Shown: in pieces, positions 9,434 through 18,363 of the stretch
Numbering within the stretch: the stretch's first letter is position 1
How the letters are laid out: each line of letters opens with the position of its first letter
NCBI RefSeq assembly: GCF_030064895.1
Contig: NZ_JASJEB010000045.1
Span: forward strand, 1 to 57,521
Length of the DNA stretch: 57,521 bases
Direction of reading: 5' to 3'
From: Crocosphaera sp.
GTDB lineage: Bacteria; Cyanobacteriota; Cyanobacteriia; Cyanobacteriales; Microcystaceae
Translations under genes and position numbers: made by a program
Notes under the pieces: model-generated
Seen by the model: only the letters and a program-made list of their open reading frames with translations
Told to the model about the DNA's origin: nothing
Databases searched by the model: none

Positions 9434-9499
9434 GGTTAAGCAGTGTAGGAGTTTAGGAGTGCATAATACTTGATCTTGAACAAAATTGTTTCACGCAGT

Positions 9500-9529
9500 C
9501 CCCATCTAAAATTTTCACCTTAGATGGGG
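9500..9529 (+). terminator. Hairpin after the stand-alone receiver gene
   Basis: A perfect 10-bp inverted repeat (CCCCATCTAA with TTAGATGGGG) around a 10-base loop. It may separate the cheA-receiver transcript from cheB-cheR. Confidence 0.55.
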
Positions 9530-9562
9530 TTGCATAATACTTTCTCTAATTTGAATTAAAGA

Positions 9563-9658
9563 TCAACTGTTTCCTTTACTTAACTTGAATTTCTCTAAAA
9601 CTTCTTGTGGTAGCGTTACTCCCAGTGAATTGCCAATTTTACAGAGTTTTAATTTCAT
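9563..9658 (-). pseudogene. Truncated AbrB/MazE-like antitoxin fragment
   Basis: On the minus strand an ATG at 9658 opens a 31-codon frame. It reads as the N-terminal half of a SpoVT/AbrB swapped-hairpin domain: the core KIGNSLGVTLPQEVLEKF fits the MazE-type pattern (IGNSxG, then LPxEVLEK). It stops at TGA where the family usually continues with 'GD.L.+'. The frame after the stop still reads like low-quality coding sequence for some 15 codons. No toxin gene follows. It looks like the remains of a toxin-antitoxin insertion between the receiver gene and cheB; a very short functional peptide is less likely. Confidence 0.6.
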
Positions 9659-9712
9659 TTTTTCTTGGTTATTATTGCTGTAATAACTTTAATTATACTC
9701 TAACTAAAAATC

Positions 9713-10849
9713 ATGAGCCAAGCGCCTATTAAAGTTTTATTAGTTGAAGATTCTCCCGTAGCTTTAAACATTCTCCAAAGACTACTAAAATCTTGTCCTG
9801 AGATTACGATTGTTGGCACAGCGAGTAACGGAAAAGAAGCTCTAGAGTTGATTCCTAAGCTTAATCCCGAAGTGATTTGTACTGATCTCACTATGAAAGG
9901 TATGGATGGTTTAGAGTTGACGCAACAAGTAATGGCTAAATATCCTACACCCATTTTAGTAATTAGTAATTCGGTACAAATATATGACAAGAAGAATGTT
10001 TTTAACCTCTTACAAGCGGGAGCATTAGATGTCTTTCCTAAGCCAAAAACTGGTCTAGAATCAGACTACGGCAAAGTTAAAAAACAGTTATTACATAAAA
10101 TTAAAGTTATATCGGGAGTGAGTGTCTTTAGGAAACCTCTTCGACAAACTCTTGCTTCTTCAATTAATACTAAATTATCATCTACTCAAACAGTATCGAC
10201 TTCTGAAGCAATAAAAAAGATATCAGAACAAGAGAAAGGAAACATTATTGCTTACTTAAAAGCAACTCAAGATATTGCTGCTTTTCCGGTTAGAGTTGTT
10301 GCTATTGGGGTTTCCACAGGGGGGCCAAGAGCATTAAATCAAGTTATCAGTCCACTGCCAAAAAATTTTCCCGTTCCCATTATTTGTACCCAACATATTA
10401 GTCTAGGTTTTTTGGAAGGATTAGTTAATTGGCTAGATGGAGAATGTCAACTCAGAATTAAAATTGCTCAACAAGGAGAATCTCCCCAACCTGGAACGGT
10501 TTATTTTGCTCCTGAAAATAGCCATTTACAACTGACATCTCAAGGTAAATTTATTCACAGTTCTACAGAAGCAGTAGACGGACATTGTCCTTCAGCTACA
10601 GTTATGTTTCAATCAGTTGCTAAATTTTATGGTAGGAAAAGTCTGGGAATTTTATTAACAGGAATGGGAAGAGATGGAGCAACTGGAATGAAGGCGATCG
10701 CAGAAATAGGAGGAATGACAATTGCTCAAGATGAAAAAAGTTGTATCGTTTTTGGAATGCCTAAAGCAGCCATAGAAATAGGTGCTGCAAAACATATTCT
10801 TCCTCTCCAAAAAATCGCTCCTTTACTTACAAAAATTCAGCGACCATAA
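9713..10849 (+). CDS. cheB: CheB receptor methylesterase/deamidase
   Basis: 378 residues. Receiver domain 1-125 (acidic pair in VEDSP, Asp58, Lys in FPKPKT), a linker of about 65 residues, then the CheB catalytic domain from about 193. The Ser-His-Asp triad is visible as S201 in GVSTGGP, H228 in CTQHIS and D321 in GMGRDG. CheB removes methyl groups from receptor glutamates (or deamidates Gln) when phosphorylated by CheA, giving adaptation. Its target should be the CHASE3 receptor of this locus. cheR follows 109 bp later. Confidence 0.92.
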   Translation: MSQAPIKVLLVEDSPVALNILQRLLKSCPEITIVGTASNGKEALELIPKLNPEVICTDLTMKGMDGLELTQQVMAKYPTPILVISNSVQIYDKKNVFNLLQAGALDVFPKPKTGLESDYGKVKKQLLHKIKVISGVSVFRKPLRQTLASSINTKLSSTQTVSTSEAIKKISEQEKGNIIAYLKATQDIAAFPVRVVAIGVSTGGPRALNQVISPLPKNFPVPIICTQHISLGFLEGLVNWLDGECQLRIKIAQQGESPQPGTVYFAPENSHLQLTSQGKFIHSSTEAVDGHCPSATVMFQSVAKFYGRKSLGILLTGMGRDGATGMKAIAEIGGMTIAQDEKSCIVFGMPKAAIEIGAAKHILPLQKIAPLLTKIQRP

Positions 10850-10958
10850 CAAGTCCAAATATAAGAATTTTAAGTATCTAAACTACTAGATTTAACTCAC
10901 TGGTAGACAATAAACTAAACTCCGAACTCATAAACTTCTAAATTCCTAAACTACCTAA

Positions 10959-12476
10959 ATGGTCAACAAAACCTCATTATCGTCAGACTTACAAACATCA
11001 TTTCATCACTTACTCTCCAAGCGCATAGGTTTAGTCATTCGAGAATCAGAGCGAGAAACTTTCGTCAATAAACTGTTACTAAGAATAGAAGTTCTTAACT
11101 TATCTAACCCAAAAGATTACTATCTTTTTTTAAAAGGTAACAGTCAAGAAAGCGAAAAAGAATGGCAACATCTTGTCCCATCATTGACCAATAATGAAAG
11201 TTATTTTTTCCGAGATAAACAACAGCTTCAATTATTACAAGATAATATTTTTCCAGAAATCATTTCTCGTAAGCAAATCGATAAAACAATTCGCGTTTGT
11301 AGTGCTGGATGTTCCACAGGAGAAGAACCTTATTCTTTGGCAATTTTGCTCAGTCAGCTTATTCCAAATTATCATGAATGGAACTTAGATATTTTAGGAG
11401 TAGATATTAATCAAGAAGCTCTTAGAAGAGCAAAAAAAGGTGTTTATAACCCTTGGTCGCTACGAGGGGTTAGTCCATCAGTTATTCAAACTTACTTTAA
11501 GAAAGTAAAAAAACAATACCATCTAGATGATAATATCAAACGTATGGTACGGTTTCATTCTGTCAATTTAGTCAAAGATTCTTTCTCTTTTGGAGAAATT
11601 GATTTATTTATTTGTCGAAATGTTTTTATCTATTTTAATTTAACAGCGATTGCCACAGTATTAGATAAATTTCATGGGTCTCTACATCCTCATGGCTATT
11701 TATTAACGGGACACACAGAACTATCGGGACAAAACTTACATAAGTTTACGGCAAAAGTTTTCTCTCAATCATTAATTTATCAACGTCGAGCTAATAATTC
11801 AATGCCAGCAAAAATCAATAACATACCAGCCGTTACTCATGAGAAAAAAAATATTAGTAAGCCATTAATTCCTCCATTAACTCCTATTAAATCTACCCAA
11901 AAATCCCGAGCTTATTCTTCTCTATCCGTAAAAAATGACCCTATTTATTCTACTGCTAAAACAGCGATTAAACAACTAACCAATGAGCAACTTATCAAAA
12001 CAGCAGAAGACTTAATCAAAAAAGAGAGATATGATGCTGCCATAGAAAAAGTAAAGAAAGTTCTAAAAAATAATCCTAATAACTTTCAAGCTTATTATCT
12101 TTTGGCTCAAATATCTGCCAATAAAGGACTTTATGAAGAGGCTGTTACTAATGGAAATCGAGCTTTACAAATAGATTGCTTTGCCATTGCTCCTCATTAT
12201 CTCTTAGCACAAATTGCTGAAGAAACAGGAAAACTCGAAGAAGCAAAATCCTTGTTGAAGAAAATTATTTATTTAGAGCCATCTTCTGTCGGAGCCTATC
12301 TAGATCTCAGTCACATTTATACACAAGAAGGAGATGACAAAAGAGCCGTTAAAATGTATCAAGAATCTTTGAACATATTGAAAAAATTACCACCTAATAC
12401 TCCAATTGTAGAACGAGCAAATCTTACAGCCTCTCAATTATTATTTCAACTTCAGACAGCTAATTTCGTCCTGTAG
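10959..12476 (+). CDS. cheR: CheR receptor methyltransferase fused to TPR repeats
   Basis: 505 residues. The N-terminal helical domain (about 10-75) and the Rossmann methyltransferase (about 80-275) fit CheR: N..YFFR, the SAM motif CSAGCSTGEEPYS, and FICRNVFIYF. A linker of about 60 residues leads to TPR repeats (about 330-500; YYLLAQISANKGLYEEA, YLDLSHIYTQEGDDKRA). It methylates receptor glutamates using S-adenosylmethionine. TPR-fused CheR is typical of Wsp- and Frz-like systems, where the TPR part regulates activity or docks partners. It is the last gene of the locus; a miniature element begins 38 bp after the stop. Confidence 0.9.
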   Translation: MVNKTSLSSDLQTSFHHLLSKRIGLVIRESERETFVNKLLLRIEVLNLSNPKDYYLFLKGNSQESEKEWQHLVPSLTNNESYFFRDKQQLQLLQDNIFPEIISRKQIDKTIRVCSAGCSTGEEPYSLAILLSQLIPNYHEWNLDILGVDINQEALRRAKKGVYNPWSLRGVSPSVIQTYFKKVKKQYHLDDNIKRMVRFHSVNLVKDSFSFGEIDLFICRNVFIYFNLTAIATVLDKFHGSLHPHGYLLTGHTELSGQNLHKFTAKVFSQSLIYQRRANNSMPAKINNIPAVTHEKKNISKPLIPPLTPIKSTQKSRAYSSLSVKNDPIYSTAKTAIKQLTNEQLIKTAEDLIKKERYDAAIEKVKKVLKNNPNNFQAYYLLAQISANKGLYEEAVTNGNRALQIDCFAIAPHYLLAQIAEETGKLEEAKSLLKKIIYLEPSSVGAYLDLSHIYTQEGDDKRAVKMYQESLNILKKLPPNTPIVERANLTASQLLFQLQTANFVL

Positions 12477-12513
12477 CAAAAGTTTTGATAGCTATAAAAT
12501 TTCTTTCTGAAAG

Positions 12514-12622
12514 TTATAGCAATAGACAGGCTAGTTAGGACACATAAATTATATTTTAAGGGAACAGGGAACAGGGAACAGGGAACAGAAAAATGTCCTA
12601 ATAGCTTTGGCGACTGCTATAA
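12514..12622. mobile_element. MITE-like element with TATAGCA ends and GGAACAG heptamers
   Basis: Imperfect 29-bp terminal inverted repeats (12514-12542 and 12594-12622), both ending in TTATAGCA. Inside are four tandem GGAACAG heptamers (12561-12588), giving four GGG tracts four bases apart. The ends match those of elements at 35068, 49616 and 52342. Termini with TA suggest mobilisation by a Tc1/mariner (IS630)-type transposase; this is inference. No ORF. Confidence 0.6.
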
Positions 12623-12632
12623 CACAGTAGAG

Positions 12633-12648
12633 GTCAACGGCCGTTGAC
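12633..12648. repeat. Palindrome GTCAACGGCCGTTGAC
   Basis: Perfect 16-bp palindrome, extended on each side by an imperfect 'gtag/ctac' arm. Related cores occur at 49752-49779 (perfect 28 bp) and as a half-site near 37453. It behaves like a dispersed cyanobacterial repeat, not a gene-specific operator. Confidence 0.6.
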
Positions 12649-12778
12649 TCCTACTCCGAACTCGGGTTGACAACCTTGAGATACTTGTGGCAAAAAATTT
12701 GCACCAAGAGTACCTCACTTAAATTGGGAAAAATCAGTTAAAGTATTAAATAAAAGCTAAGAAGCGCGCTTAAGTATT

Positions 12779-13417
12779 ATGACATCATCTTCCCTTGCAG
12801 TTCGAGAACTTCCTATCTTTCCCCTACCTGAAGTCGTATTATTTCCTGGTCGTCCTCTACCTCTGCATATCTTTGAATTTCGTTATCGGATGATGATGAA
12901 CACTATTTTAGAAGAGGATCGTCGTTTTGGTGTGGTGATGGTCAACCCTGTTGATGGAGAAATTGCTAAAGTAGGAGCGTGTGCTGAATTAATGCGTTTT
13001 CAACGTCTTCCCGACGATCGCATGAAAGTTTTAACCATGGGACAACAACGGTTTCGAGTTCTAGAATATGTCAGAGAAAAACCTTATCGGGTCGGTTTGG
13101 TAGAATGGCTAGAAGATGAACCAACCCAGGAAAACCTCCATCCCTTGGGTAATGAAGTAGCACAGTTATTGCAGGATGTTGTCCGTCTTTCAGCTAAATT
13201 AACCGACCAAAAAATTGAACTACCCGATGATTTACCGGAACTTCCTGTAGAATTATCCTATTGGGTAGCCGGGAACTTGTACGGAGTCGCAGCAGAACAA
13301 CAAGCACTCTTAGAAATGCAAAACACCAAAGGCCGTCTTGAACGTGAAGTTGAAATCTTAACCTCTACCCGCAATCATTTAGCAGCGCGAACCGCACTGA
13401 AAGATGTACTCAAGTAG
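12779..13417 (+). CDS. Lon N-terminal (substrate-binding) domain protein
   Basis: 212 residues. The whole protein is a Lon-N/PUA-like domain, as in LonN proteins and the N terminus of Lon protease: LPIFPLPEVVLFPGRPLPLHIFE at the start is the family hallmark (split here: LPIFPLPEVV, LFPGRPLPLHIFE), followed by RYRMMM and the G.v...F..LPDDR core. No ATPase or protease domain follows. Members are common in cyanobacteria and plastids; their role is unproven and may involve binding unfolded protein. Single gene, convergent with pheA. Confidence 0.85.
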   Translation: MTSSSLAVRELPIFPLPEVVLFPGRPLPLHIFEFRYRMMMNTILEEDRRFGVVMVNPVDGEIAKVGACAELMRFQRLPDDRMKVLTMGQQRFRVLEYVREKPYRVGLVEWLEDEPTQENLHPLGNEVAQLLQDVVRLSAKLTDQKIELPDDLPELPVELSYWVAGNLYGVAAEQQALLEMQNTKGRLEREVEILTSTRNHLAARTALKDVLK

Positions 13418-13459
13418 GTGAACAGTTAACAGTTATCAGTGATCAGTGACCAGTTAGCA

Positions 13460-14326
13460 TTAAAGTTCTTCAATATCCTTTTCTTCGAGAAATAACACTG
13501 GATAACTACCGTATATCTTGATAATTTCCGTATGATTGGTTAAAGCATCCAGGGCGTTAATAATGTTGGGATCTTCGTGGTTCCCCTCAATGTCGATATA
13601 AAAAACATACTCCCCGAGCGATCGCTTGGTTGGACGGGACTCGATGCGACTGAGGTTAATATTGCGTTCAGCAAACACCTGTAATGGTTTCATCAAAGAA
13701 CCAGGAACATTCTCAGGGACACTGAAAGCCAAAGAAATGCGACTACTCACCGTCGGAATGGGGTCTAAGGTCATTACCCAAAAACGGGTACAGTTATCCG
13801 GATAGTCGTTGATATGGTTGGCTAAAATAGGCACATGGTACAGTTTAGCAGCACGAGGGGCAGCGATCGCCCCCGATGTTGGTTCGAGACTGATTTTTTG
13901 TAAAGCTTCTGCGGTAGAATTAGTAGGAATTAAGGCCACGTTGGGGAGGTTTTTCTCTAACCATCTTTGACATTGTGCCAAAGCTTGAGGATGAGAATAG
14001 ACCGTTTTGATACCACTCAGAGACGTTCCCCGTGAAAAGAAAGTATGGATAATGGGTAGAACTAACTCCTGTTGAACTTTCAGGTTGTCCAGTTGCCAAA
14101 GGGTGTCCAAGGTACAAGCAACACTACCTTGCGTCGAGTTTTCCACCGGCACTACGGCCTTTTTGGTGTCTCCTTGAGCAACAGAATGCAAGGTTTGAGC
14201 AATACTAGGACAAGGACACAATAAAGAAGATTGTGCCTGAGTCTTTTCTAACCAATGAGCATAAGCTAAAGCAGCAGTTTCTGCATTAGTACCAACCGGT
14301 CCGAGATGAGCAAGAGAAATAACCAT
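13460..14326 (-). CDS. pheA: Prephenate dehydratase
   Basis: 288 residues from the preferred ATG at 14326. The N-terminal catalytic domain (about 1-180) has AHLGPVGTNAE, VVPVENSTQGSV and later NCTRFWV, the hallmark Thr-Arg-Phe of prephenate dehydratases. A C-terminal ACT regulatory domain (about 200-275) contains the ESRP motif, which binds phenylalanine for feedback inhibition. It makes phenylpyruvate from prephenate. Longer readings start at ATG 14353 or TTG 14392 and add a hydrophobic leader not usual in the family. No chorismate mutase domain is fused. Confidence 0.9.
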   Translation of the reverse strand: MVISLAHLGPVGTNAETAALAYAHWLEKTQAQSSLLCPCPSIAQTLHSVAQGDTKKAVVPVENSTQGSVACTLDTLWQLDNLKVQQELVLPIIHTFFSRGTSLSGIKTVYSHPQALAQCQRWLEKNLPNVALIPTNSTAEALQKISLEPTSGAIAAPRAAKLYHVPILANHINDYPDNCTRFWVMTLDPIPTVSSRISLAFSVPENVPGSLMKPLQVFAERNINLSRIESRPTKRSLGEYVFYIDIEGNHEDPNIINALDALTNHTEIIKIYGSYPVLFLEEKDIEEL

Positions 14327-14425
14327 AAAAATAATAATAAATAAGTCTGTCATTTTCACTTTGCCAATTAGCTTACCCTCTTTTGTACACAAGCAGAAAA
14401 ATATGTTATACTAATGAAGATGTAT

Positions 14426-14499
14426 GGCGAGCGTAGCCAAGTGGTTAAGGCACCGGGTTGTGGTCCCGGCACTCGTGGGTTCAAGTCCCATCGTTCGCC
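14426..14499 (+). tRNA. tRNA-His (anticodon GTG)
   Basis: A 74-nt cloverleaf. The acceptor has eight pairs (14426-14433 with 14492-14499, one G-T), including the extra G at position -1 that is diagnostic of tRNA-His. The anticodon stem CCGGG/CCCGG frames loop TTGTGGT with GTG at 14460-14462. The T arm contains GTGGGTTCAAGTCCCAT. The CCA end is not encoded. It lies between divergent pheA and asnB. Confidence 0.95.
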
Positions 14500-14597
14500 C
14501 TTAATTAAATGATTGCTATTTCTTAAATTATTCTTGGGTTTTCTAGACCATTCAAAAATGTTGGGCTAGGCTCAGAAGTAGCATTCTAAGGGAAACT

Positions 14598-16100
14598 ATG
14601 TGTGGCATTGCAGGAATCTGGGGACAAACAGAAGAAACTAGCGTTGAAGCGATGATGAAAAGTATTGTTCATCGTGGTCCAGATGCAAAAGGTGTTTTTA
14701 CAGTTCCCGACGGTTCAGGAATTTTGGGGCATCAAAGATTAAGTATTATGGATGTAGATGGGGGAGATCAACCCATTTATTCTAAAGGAAACAGTCAAGC
14801 AATTATTGGTAATGGGGAAATCTATAACTATCCGAAATTAAAACCAGAATTAGCGAAAAAATACAAATTTGCAACCAAAAGCGATACAGAAGCAGTTTTA
14901 CACTTATATGAGGAAAAAAATACCACAGCAGTAGGCGAATTAGATGGAATGTTTGCCTTTGCTATTATTGACGATAATAAGTTTATTGCTGCCCGTGATC
15001 CCATCGGCATCAAGCCCCTTTATTATAGCAAAAAGGACGGTGATTTTTGGTTTGCCTCGGAATTAAAAGCTCTTACGAAATTTTGTGAGAATGTAGAAGA
15101 ATTCCCCCCTGGTCATTTCTTCTCATCGGAAACAGGATTTTCTCAATATTATAGCTTACCAGATATTCCTCCTGAACCAGATGCTAATGTCGATGATTTA
15201 CTGCAAGAAATACGAGAAACTGTAGAAGCGTCTGTGGTCAAAAGATTGATGGCCGATGTACCTTTAGGGGCATTTTTATCGGGAGGTTTAGATAGTAGTA
15301 TTATCGCTGCTATAGCCAAAAAACATAAGTCTGAATTACATACTTTTTCTGTAGGTATTGCCGGGAGTAAAGATATTAATGCTGCTCGTTTGGTGTCTGA
15401 TTATTTAGGAACCATACACCACGAATATATTATTACTCCCGAAGAAGCGATCGCCAAACTACCAGAGATTATTTATTACTTAGAATCCTTTGATCAAGAC
15501 TTAGTTAGAAGCGGTATTCCTTGTTATTTTACCTCTCGTTTAGCCTCGGAATATGTCAAAGTAATTCTTACAGGAGAAGGTGCAGACGAACTATTTGCAG
15601 GTTATACTTACTACAAAGATATTCCTAGTGATGAGACCTTACACACAGAATTAAGACGTTCAGTTAATAGTTTACACAACATTAATTTACAGCGTGTTGA
15701 TCGTTTAACTATGGCCCATTCTATTGAGGGAAGAGTCCCATTTTTAGATTTAAAAATGATCGAACTGGGTCAAAAAATACCAGCACATTTAAAACTCAAA
15801 GGTACACCTCCTGTAGAAAAGTGGATCTTACGAAAAGCCTTTGAAGATATGTTACCAGAGGAAATTGTTTGGCGCAAAAAAGAACAATTTGACGAAGGTA
15901 GTGGTACAGTTGACTTATTGACTGAAACCCTAAAAGATGTCATGAATGAAGAACAAGCTAGACAATATCAAAAAGAGCATTCAGGTACAAAATTAAGATC
16001 ACCAGAAGAGTGTTATTACCACCAAATATTTATGAAAGCTTTTGATAACCCCCATGCTATCTTAACAAATGTTGCTCGTTGGGCAGAAACAAGGTTTTAG
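14598..16100 (+). CDS. asnB: Asparagine synthetase (glutamine-hydrolysing)
   Basis: 500 residues. The class II glutamine amidotransferase domain begins with catalytic Cys2 (MCGIAGIWG), which fixes the start, and includes HRGPDAKG and NGEIYN. The synthetase domain (from about 205) carries the PP-loop LSGGLDSS and TGEGADELFAGY. It converts aspartate to asparagine with Gln and ATP. At 500 residues it is shorter than the common bacterial AsnB of 550-650 but has both active sites, so it resembles the shorter E. coli/plant type. A good AAGGGA ribosome site lies just before the ATG. Confidence 0.88.
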   Translation: MCGIAGIWGQTEETSVEAMMKSIVHRGPDAKGVFTVPDGSGILGHQRLSIMDVDGGDQPIYSKGNSQAIIGNGEIYNYPKLKPELAKKYKFATKSDTEAVLHLYEEKNTTAVGELDGMFAFAIIDDNKFIAARDPIGIKPLYYSKKDGDFWFASELKALTKFCENVEEFPPGHFFSSETGFSQYYSLPDIPPEPDANVDDLLQEIRETVEASVVKRLMADVPLGAFLSGGLDSSIIAAIAKKHKSELHTFSVGIAGSKDINAARLVSDYLGTIHHEYIITPEEAIAKLPEIIYYLESFDQDLVRSGIPCYFTSRLASEYVKVILTGEGADELFAGYTYYKDIPSDETLHTELRRSVNSLHNINLQRVDRLTMAHSIEGRVPFLDLKMIELGQKIPAHLKLKGTPPVEKWILRKAFEDMLPEEIVWRKKEQFDEGSGTVDLLTETLKDVMNEEQARQYQKEHSGTKLRSPEECYYHQIFMKAFDNPHAILTNVARWAETRF

Positions 16101-16111
16101 AACTTTAAAAT

Positions 16112-17818
16112 TCACAAATTCTCTAAAAAATCCTCTAAAGTAGTATTGGTTTGTATCAAAATATTTTTGAGGGTTAGGGGATTAAGTTCTTGTCGAGGAT
16201 GAGGGATAGGAAAAGTAATTGTATTGGTTTCTCTTTTTTTGAGAATAAAATGATCTCCATTATGTCTGTCTTTTTCAAATCCCAATTTCTGAAAAGCTCT
16301 AATTGCTTTTCTACTAGAAATGTTAGTTAAATAAGATGTCGGGATTGAGGGATAATCATCATTAGTGTCCTGTAATTCATTAATGATCTTATTATCCTCT
16401 TTCTTATATCTTTCTAGGACAAATTCTAAGTATTTATTTTTTTCAACTTCTGAGTTCAAATTTTCTCTTAGGGTTTTATTTTGTGCAATTAATCCTTCTT
16501 TTTCTTGTTCCAAATTTTGTGCTTCTTCAAAAGCATATTGTGATTCTTTTTGAACTAGGTTTAGTTGTCTTTTAAACTCTTGTTGTATGGTTTCTTCTCT
16601 TTGTTGAATGGAATTTTTATTAGATAATTGTAATTCTTGTAAATCATTGATTTTTTCTTCGTTTTCTTGATTTTGAATTATTAAAACTTCAATTTTCTTT
16701 CTCAAAGACTGAATGTGTTTTTTACTTTCTTGTTCTAAGTTTTGTTGTTCCTCTAATTGTAACAACAAGTTATCTTTTTCTTGTTTAATCTCTTCTAACT
16801 CTTGAGATTTATCTTGCCAAACTTCCAAAATCAAAATTTCTTGTTCGTATTCCTTGATAATAGCTTGAAGATTTCGTATTTTTTGAGTCTGCTGAATTTC
16901 TATCTTTTCTAATTTTTTTTGTTCTTTTTCTCTTTCTTCGATTAAACGGTAATTTTGTGATATTTTTTCTTTAAGATTATTCTGGAGAATCGTAATTTCT
17001 TTTTGTAATTGAATTTGCTTATTTTCTAACAGTTCTTGATTTTTATCAGCAATTTTTCTTTTTTCTTTTTCTTTTTTTACTAATTCTTTCTCTAACTTTA
17101 TTCTTTGGAACAACTGTTGTTTTTCCCTAATAGTTAAAAGTCGATACATTAAAAAACACTCAGTCAAACTCCAGATAAATATTCCACCAATTATAAATAA
17201 TAAAATAGTTAAATTGTAAATAGAAAAACGAGCATTTTCTTCAAAAGGATTATGAATCCATTGTAATAATTCCTGTGAAAATTTCTCAGTGGTATTTCTA
17301 ATATAATAAACCCGAGCCAAAATAAATTGTGAATCAATTGATTTCTGATTGTCAATCTTCTCTTTTTCCTCACTAAAATAATAGCGTCTAGCAGAAGATG
17401 AAAAAGGATCTAACAATAAATCATGGGGATAACGATTGAGATTCTTAACTGATATTTTATTAATCCAATTTGATTTATTGGGAAAATTATCATGAGAATA
17501 ATCAATAATTTTATTTCCTTCTATATCCGTAATAATTAATCCTTGTATACCATGATAATTAGTATTTAAAATTTGCTCAATTTGTTTTTGATTATTACTA
17601 CTAAGAGCAGAAGATAAAGCTAAAGGAACTGTGGGAAATAAAACATTAGAATCCCATCTTTGTGATGCAAGAAAAGTATAATTCTGATAGGTATAATAAG
17701 TTTGACGCAGAGCTAATATACCAATAACTAATAACAATAACTCAATAATAATGAGACGGCTAATAATAACCGCAACTTTTCTACAGGATAACTGCTTTCT
17801 TAAGATCGAAAAGAACAT
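16112..17818 (-). CDS. Membrane sensor, coiled coil and C-terminal HicA-like domain
   Basis: 568 residues with an unusual order. TM1 (about 17-38), an extracytoplasmic part (39-195; IQGLIITDIEGNKIID is typical of Cache/PAS-type sensors), TM2 (about 199-225), then some 250 residues of Lys/Glu/Gln-rich coiled coil (228-480), and a final 68-residue module (500-568). That module reads like a complete HicA/YcfA toxin: RKAIRAFQKLGF, H523 in NGDHFIL at the place of the catalytic His, ITFPIPHP, LNPLTLKNIL, LEDFLENL. HicA proteins are small mRNA interferases inhibited by HicB. No HicB is nearby. It may have become an RNA-binding or signalling module; activity is unknown. Convergent with asnB, 11 bp apart. 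Confidence 0.75.
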   Translation of the reverse strand: MFFSILRKQLSCRKVAVIISRLIIIELLLLVIGILALRQTYYTYQNYTFLASQRWDSNVLFPTVPLALSSALSSNNQKQIEQILNTNYHGIQGLIITDIEGNKIIDYSHDNFPNKSNWINKISVKNLNRYPHDLLLDPFSSSARRYYFSEEKEKIDNQKSIDSQFILARVYYIRNTTEKFSQELLQWIHNPFEENARFSIYNLTILLFIIGGIFIWSLTECFLMYRLLTIREKQQLFQRIKLEKELVKKEKEKRKIADKNQELLENKQIQLQKEITILQNNLKEKISQNYRLIEEREKEQKKLEKIEIQQTQKIRNLQAIIKEYEQEILILEVWQDKSQELEEIKQEKDNLLLQLEEQQNLEQESKKHIQSLRKKIEVLIIQNQENEEKINDLQELQLSNKNSIQQREETIQQEFKRQLNLVQKESQYAFEEAQNLEQEKEGLIAQNKTLRENLNSEVEKNKYLEFVLERYKKEDNKIINELQDTNDDYPSIPTSYLTNISSRKAIRAFQKLGFEKDRHNGDHFILKKRETNTITFPIPHPRQELNPLTLKNILIQTNTTLEDFLENL

Positions 17819-18046
17819 TGTCTTAAGATTTTAGGTATAAACAACAATTATAATAATTTCCTTGACAAAAATTCAAGTTTTCTTTATATTATTTAACTTA
17901 ATGAGTAAACTTTTGAAGCTTATTTTTAGTCTATTGACGCAAAAGCGATTTTTGCTACAACTATGATCTCGTCACACTCTATGTCAGAATAGTAAAGTTA
18001 TCAATTATCTCCAGAATAACCTTAATAGGAGGATCATATAGAATTA

Positions 18047-18283
18047 ATGACTATGAAAATCGGCGATCGCGTTCGTGTTATAGAATCTGTTATTGTTTAT
18101 CATCATCCTAAGCATAAGAAACAACCATTTGACCTTAAAGGAATGGAAGGGGAGATAATCGATATTGTCACCAATTGGCAAGGTCGACCAGTTAGTGCTA
18201 ACCTACCTGTATTAGTCAAGTTCGAGAAACGATTTAAAGCGCATTTTCGTGACGATGAGGTAGAAATCACGGAAACTGCTTAG
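18047..18283 (+). CDS. ftrV: Ferredoxin-thioredoxin reductase, variable chain
   Basis: 78 residues forming the small SH3-like alpha subunit of FTR: GDRVRVIESVIVYHHP, KGMEGEI, NWQGRPVSANLPVLVKF and FKAHFR are nearly invariant in cyanobacteria. With the catalytic FtrC subunit (not in this window) it passes electrons from photosystem I-reduced ferredoxin to thioredoxin. An AGGAGG site lies 13 bases before ATG 18047 and 19 before a second ATG at 18053; the first is used. Single-gene unit divergent from the HicA-fusion gene. Confidence 0.93.
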   Translation: MTMKIGDRVRVIESVIVYHHPKHKKQPFDLKGMEGEIIDIVTNWQGRPVSANLPVLVKFEKRFKAHFRDDEVEITETA

Positions 18284-18323
18284 AATTAACACTCTCCCCT
18301 TAATCCATATCTAAGTTAAATAC

Positions 18324-18353
18324 CCCAACTAATTGCTGTGCAATATAGTTGGG
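18324..18353. terminator. Shared hairpin between ftrV and the glycosyltransferase gene
   Basis: CCCAACTAATTGC pairs with GCAATATAGTTGGG (one bulge) around a 3-base loop. It lies between convergent genes and can serve both strands. Confidence 0.6.
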
Positions 18354-18363
18354 TTATAATGAA

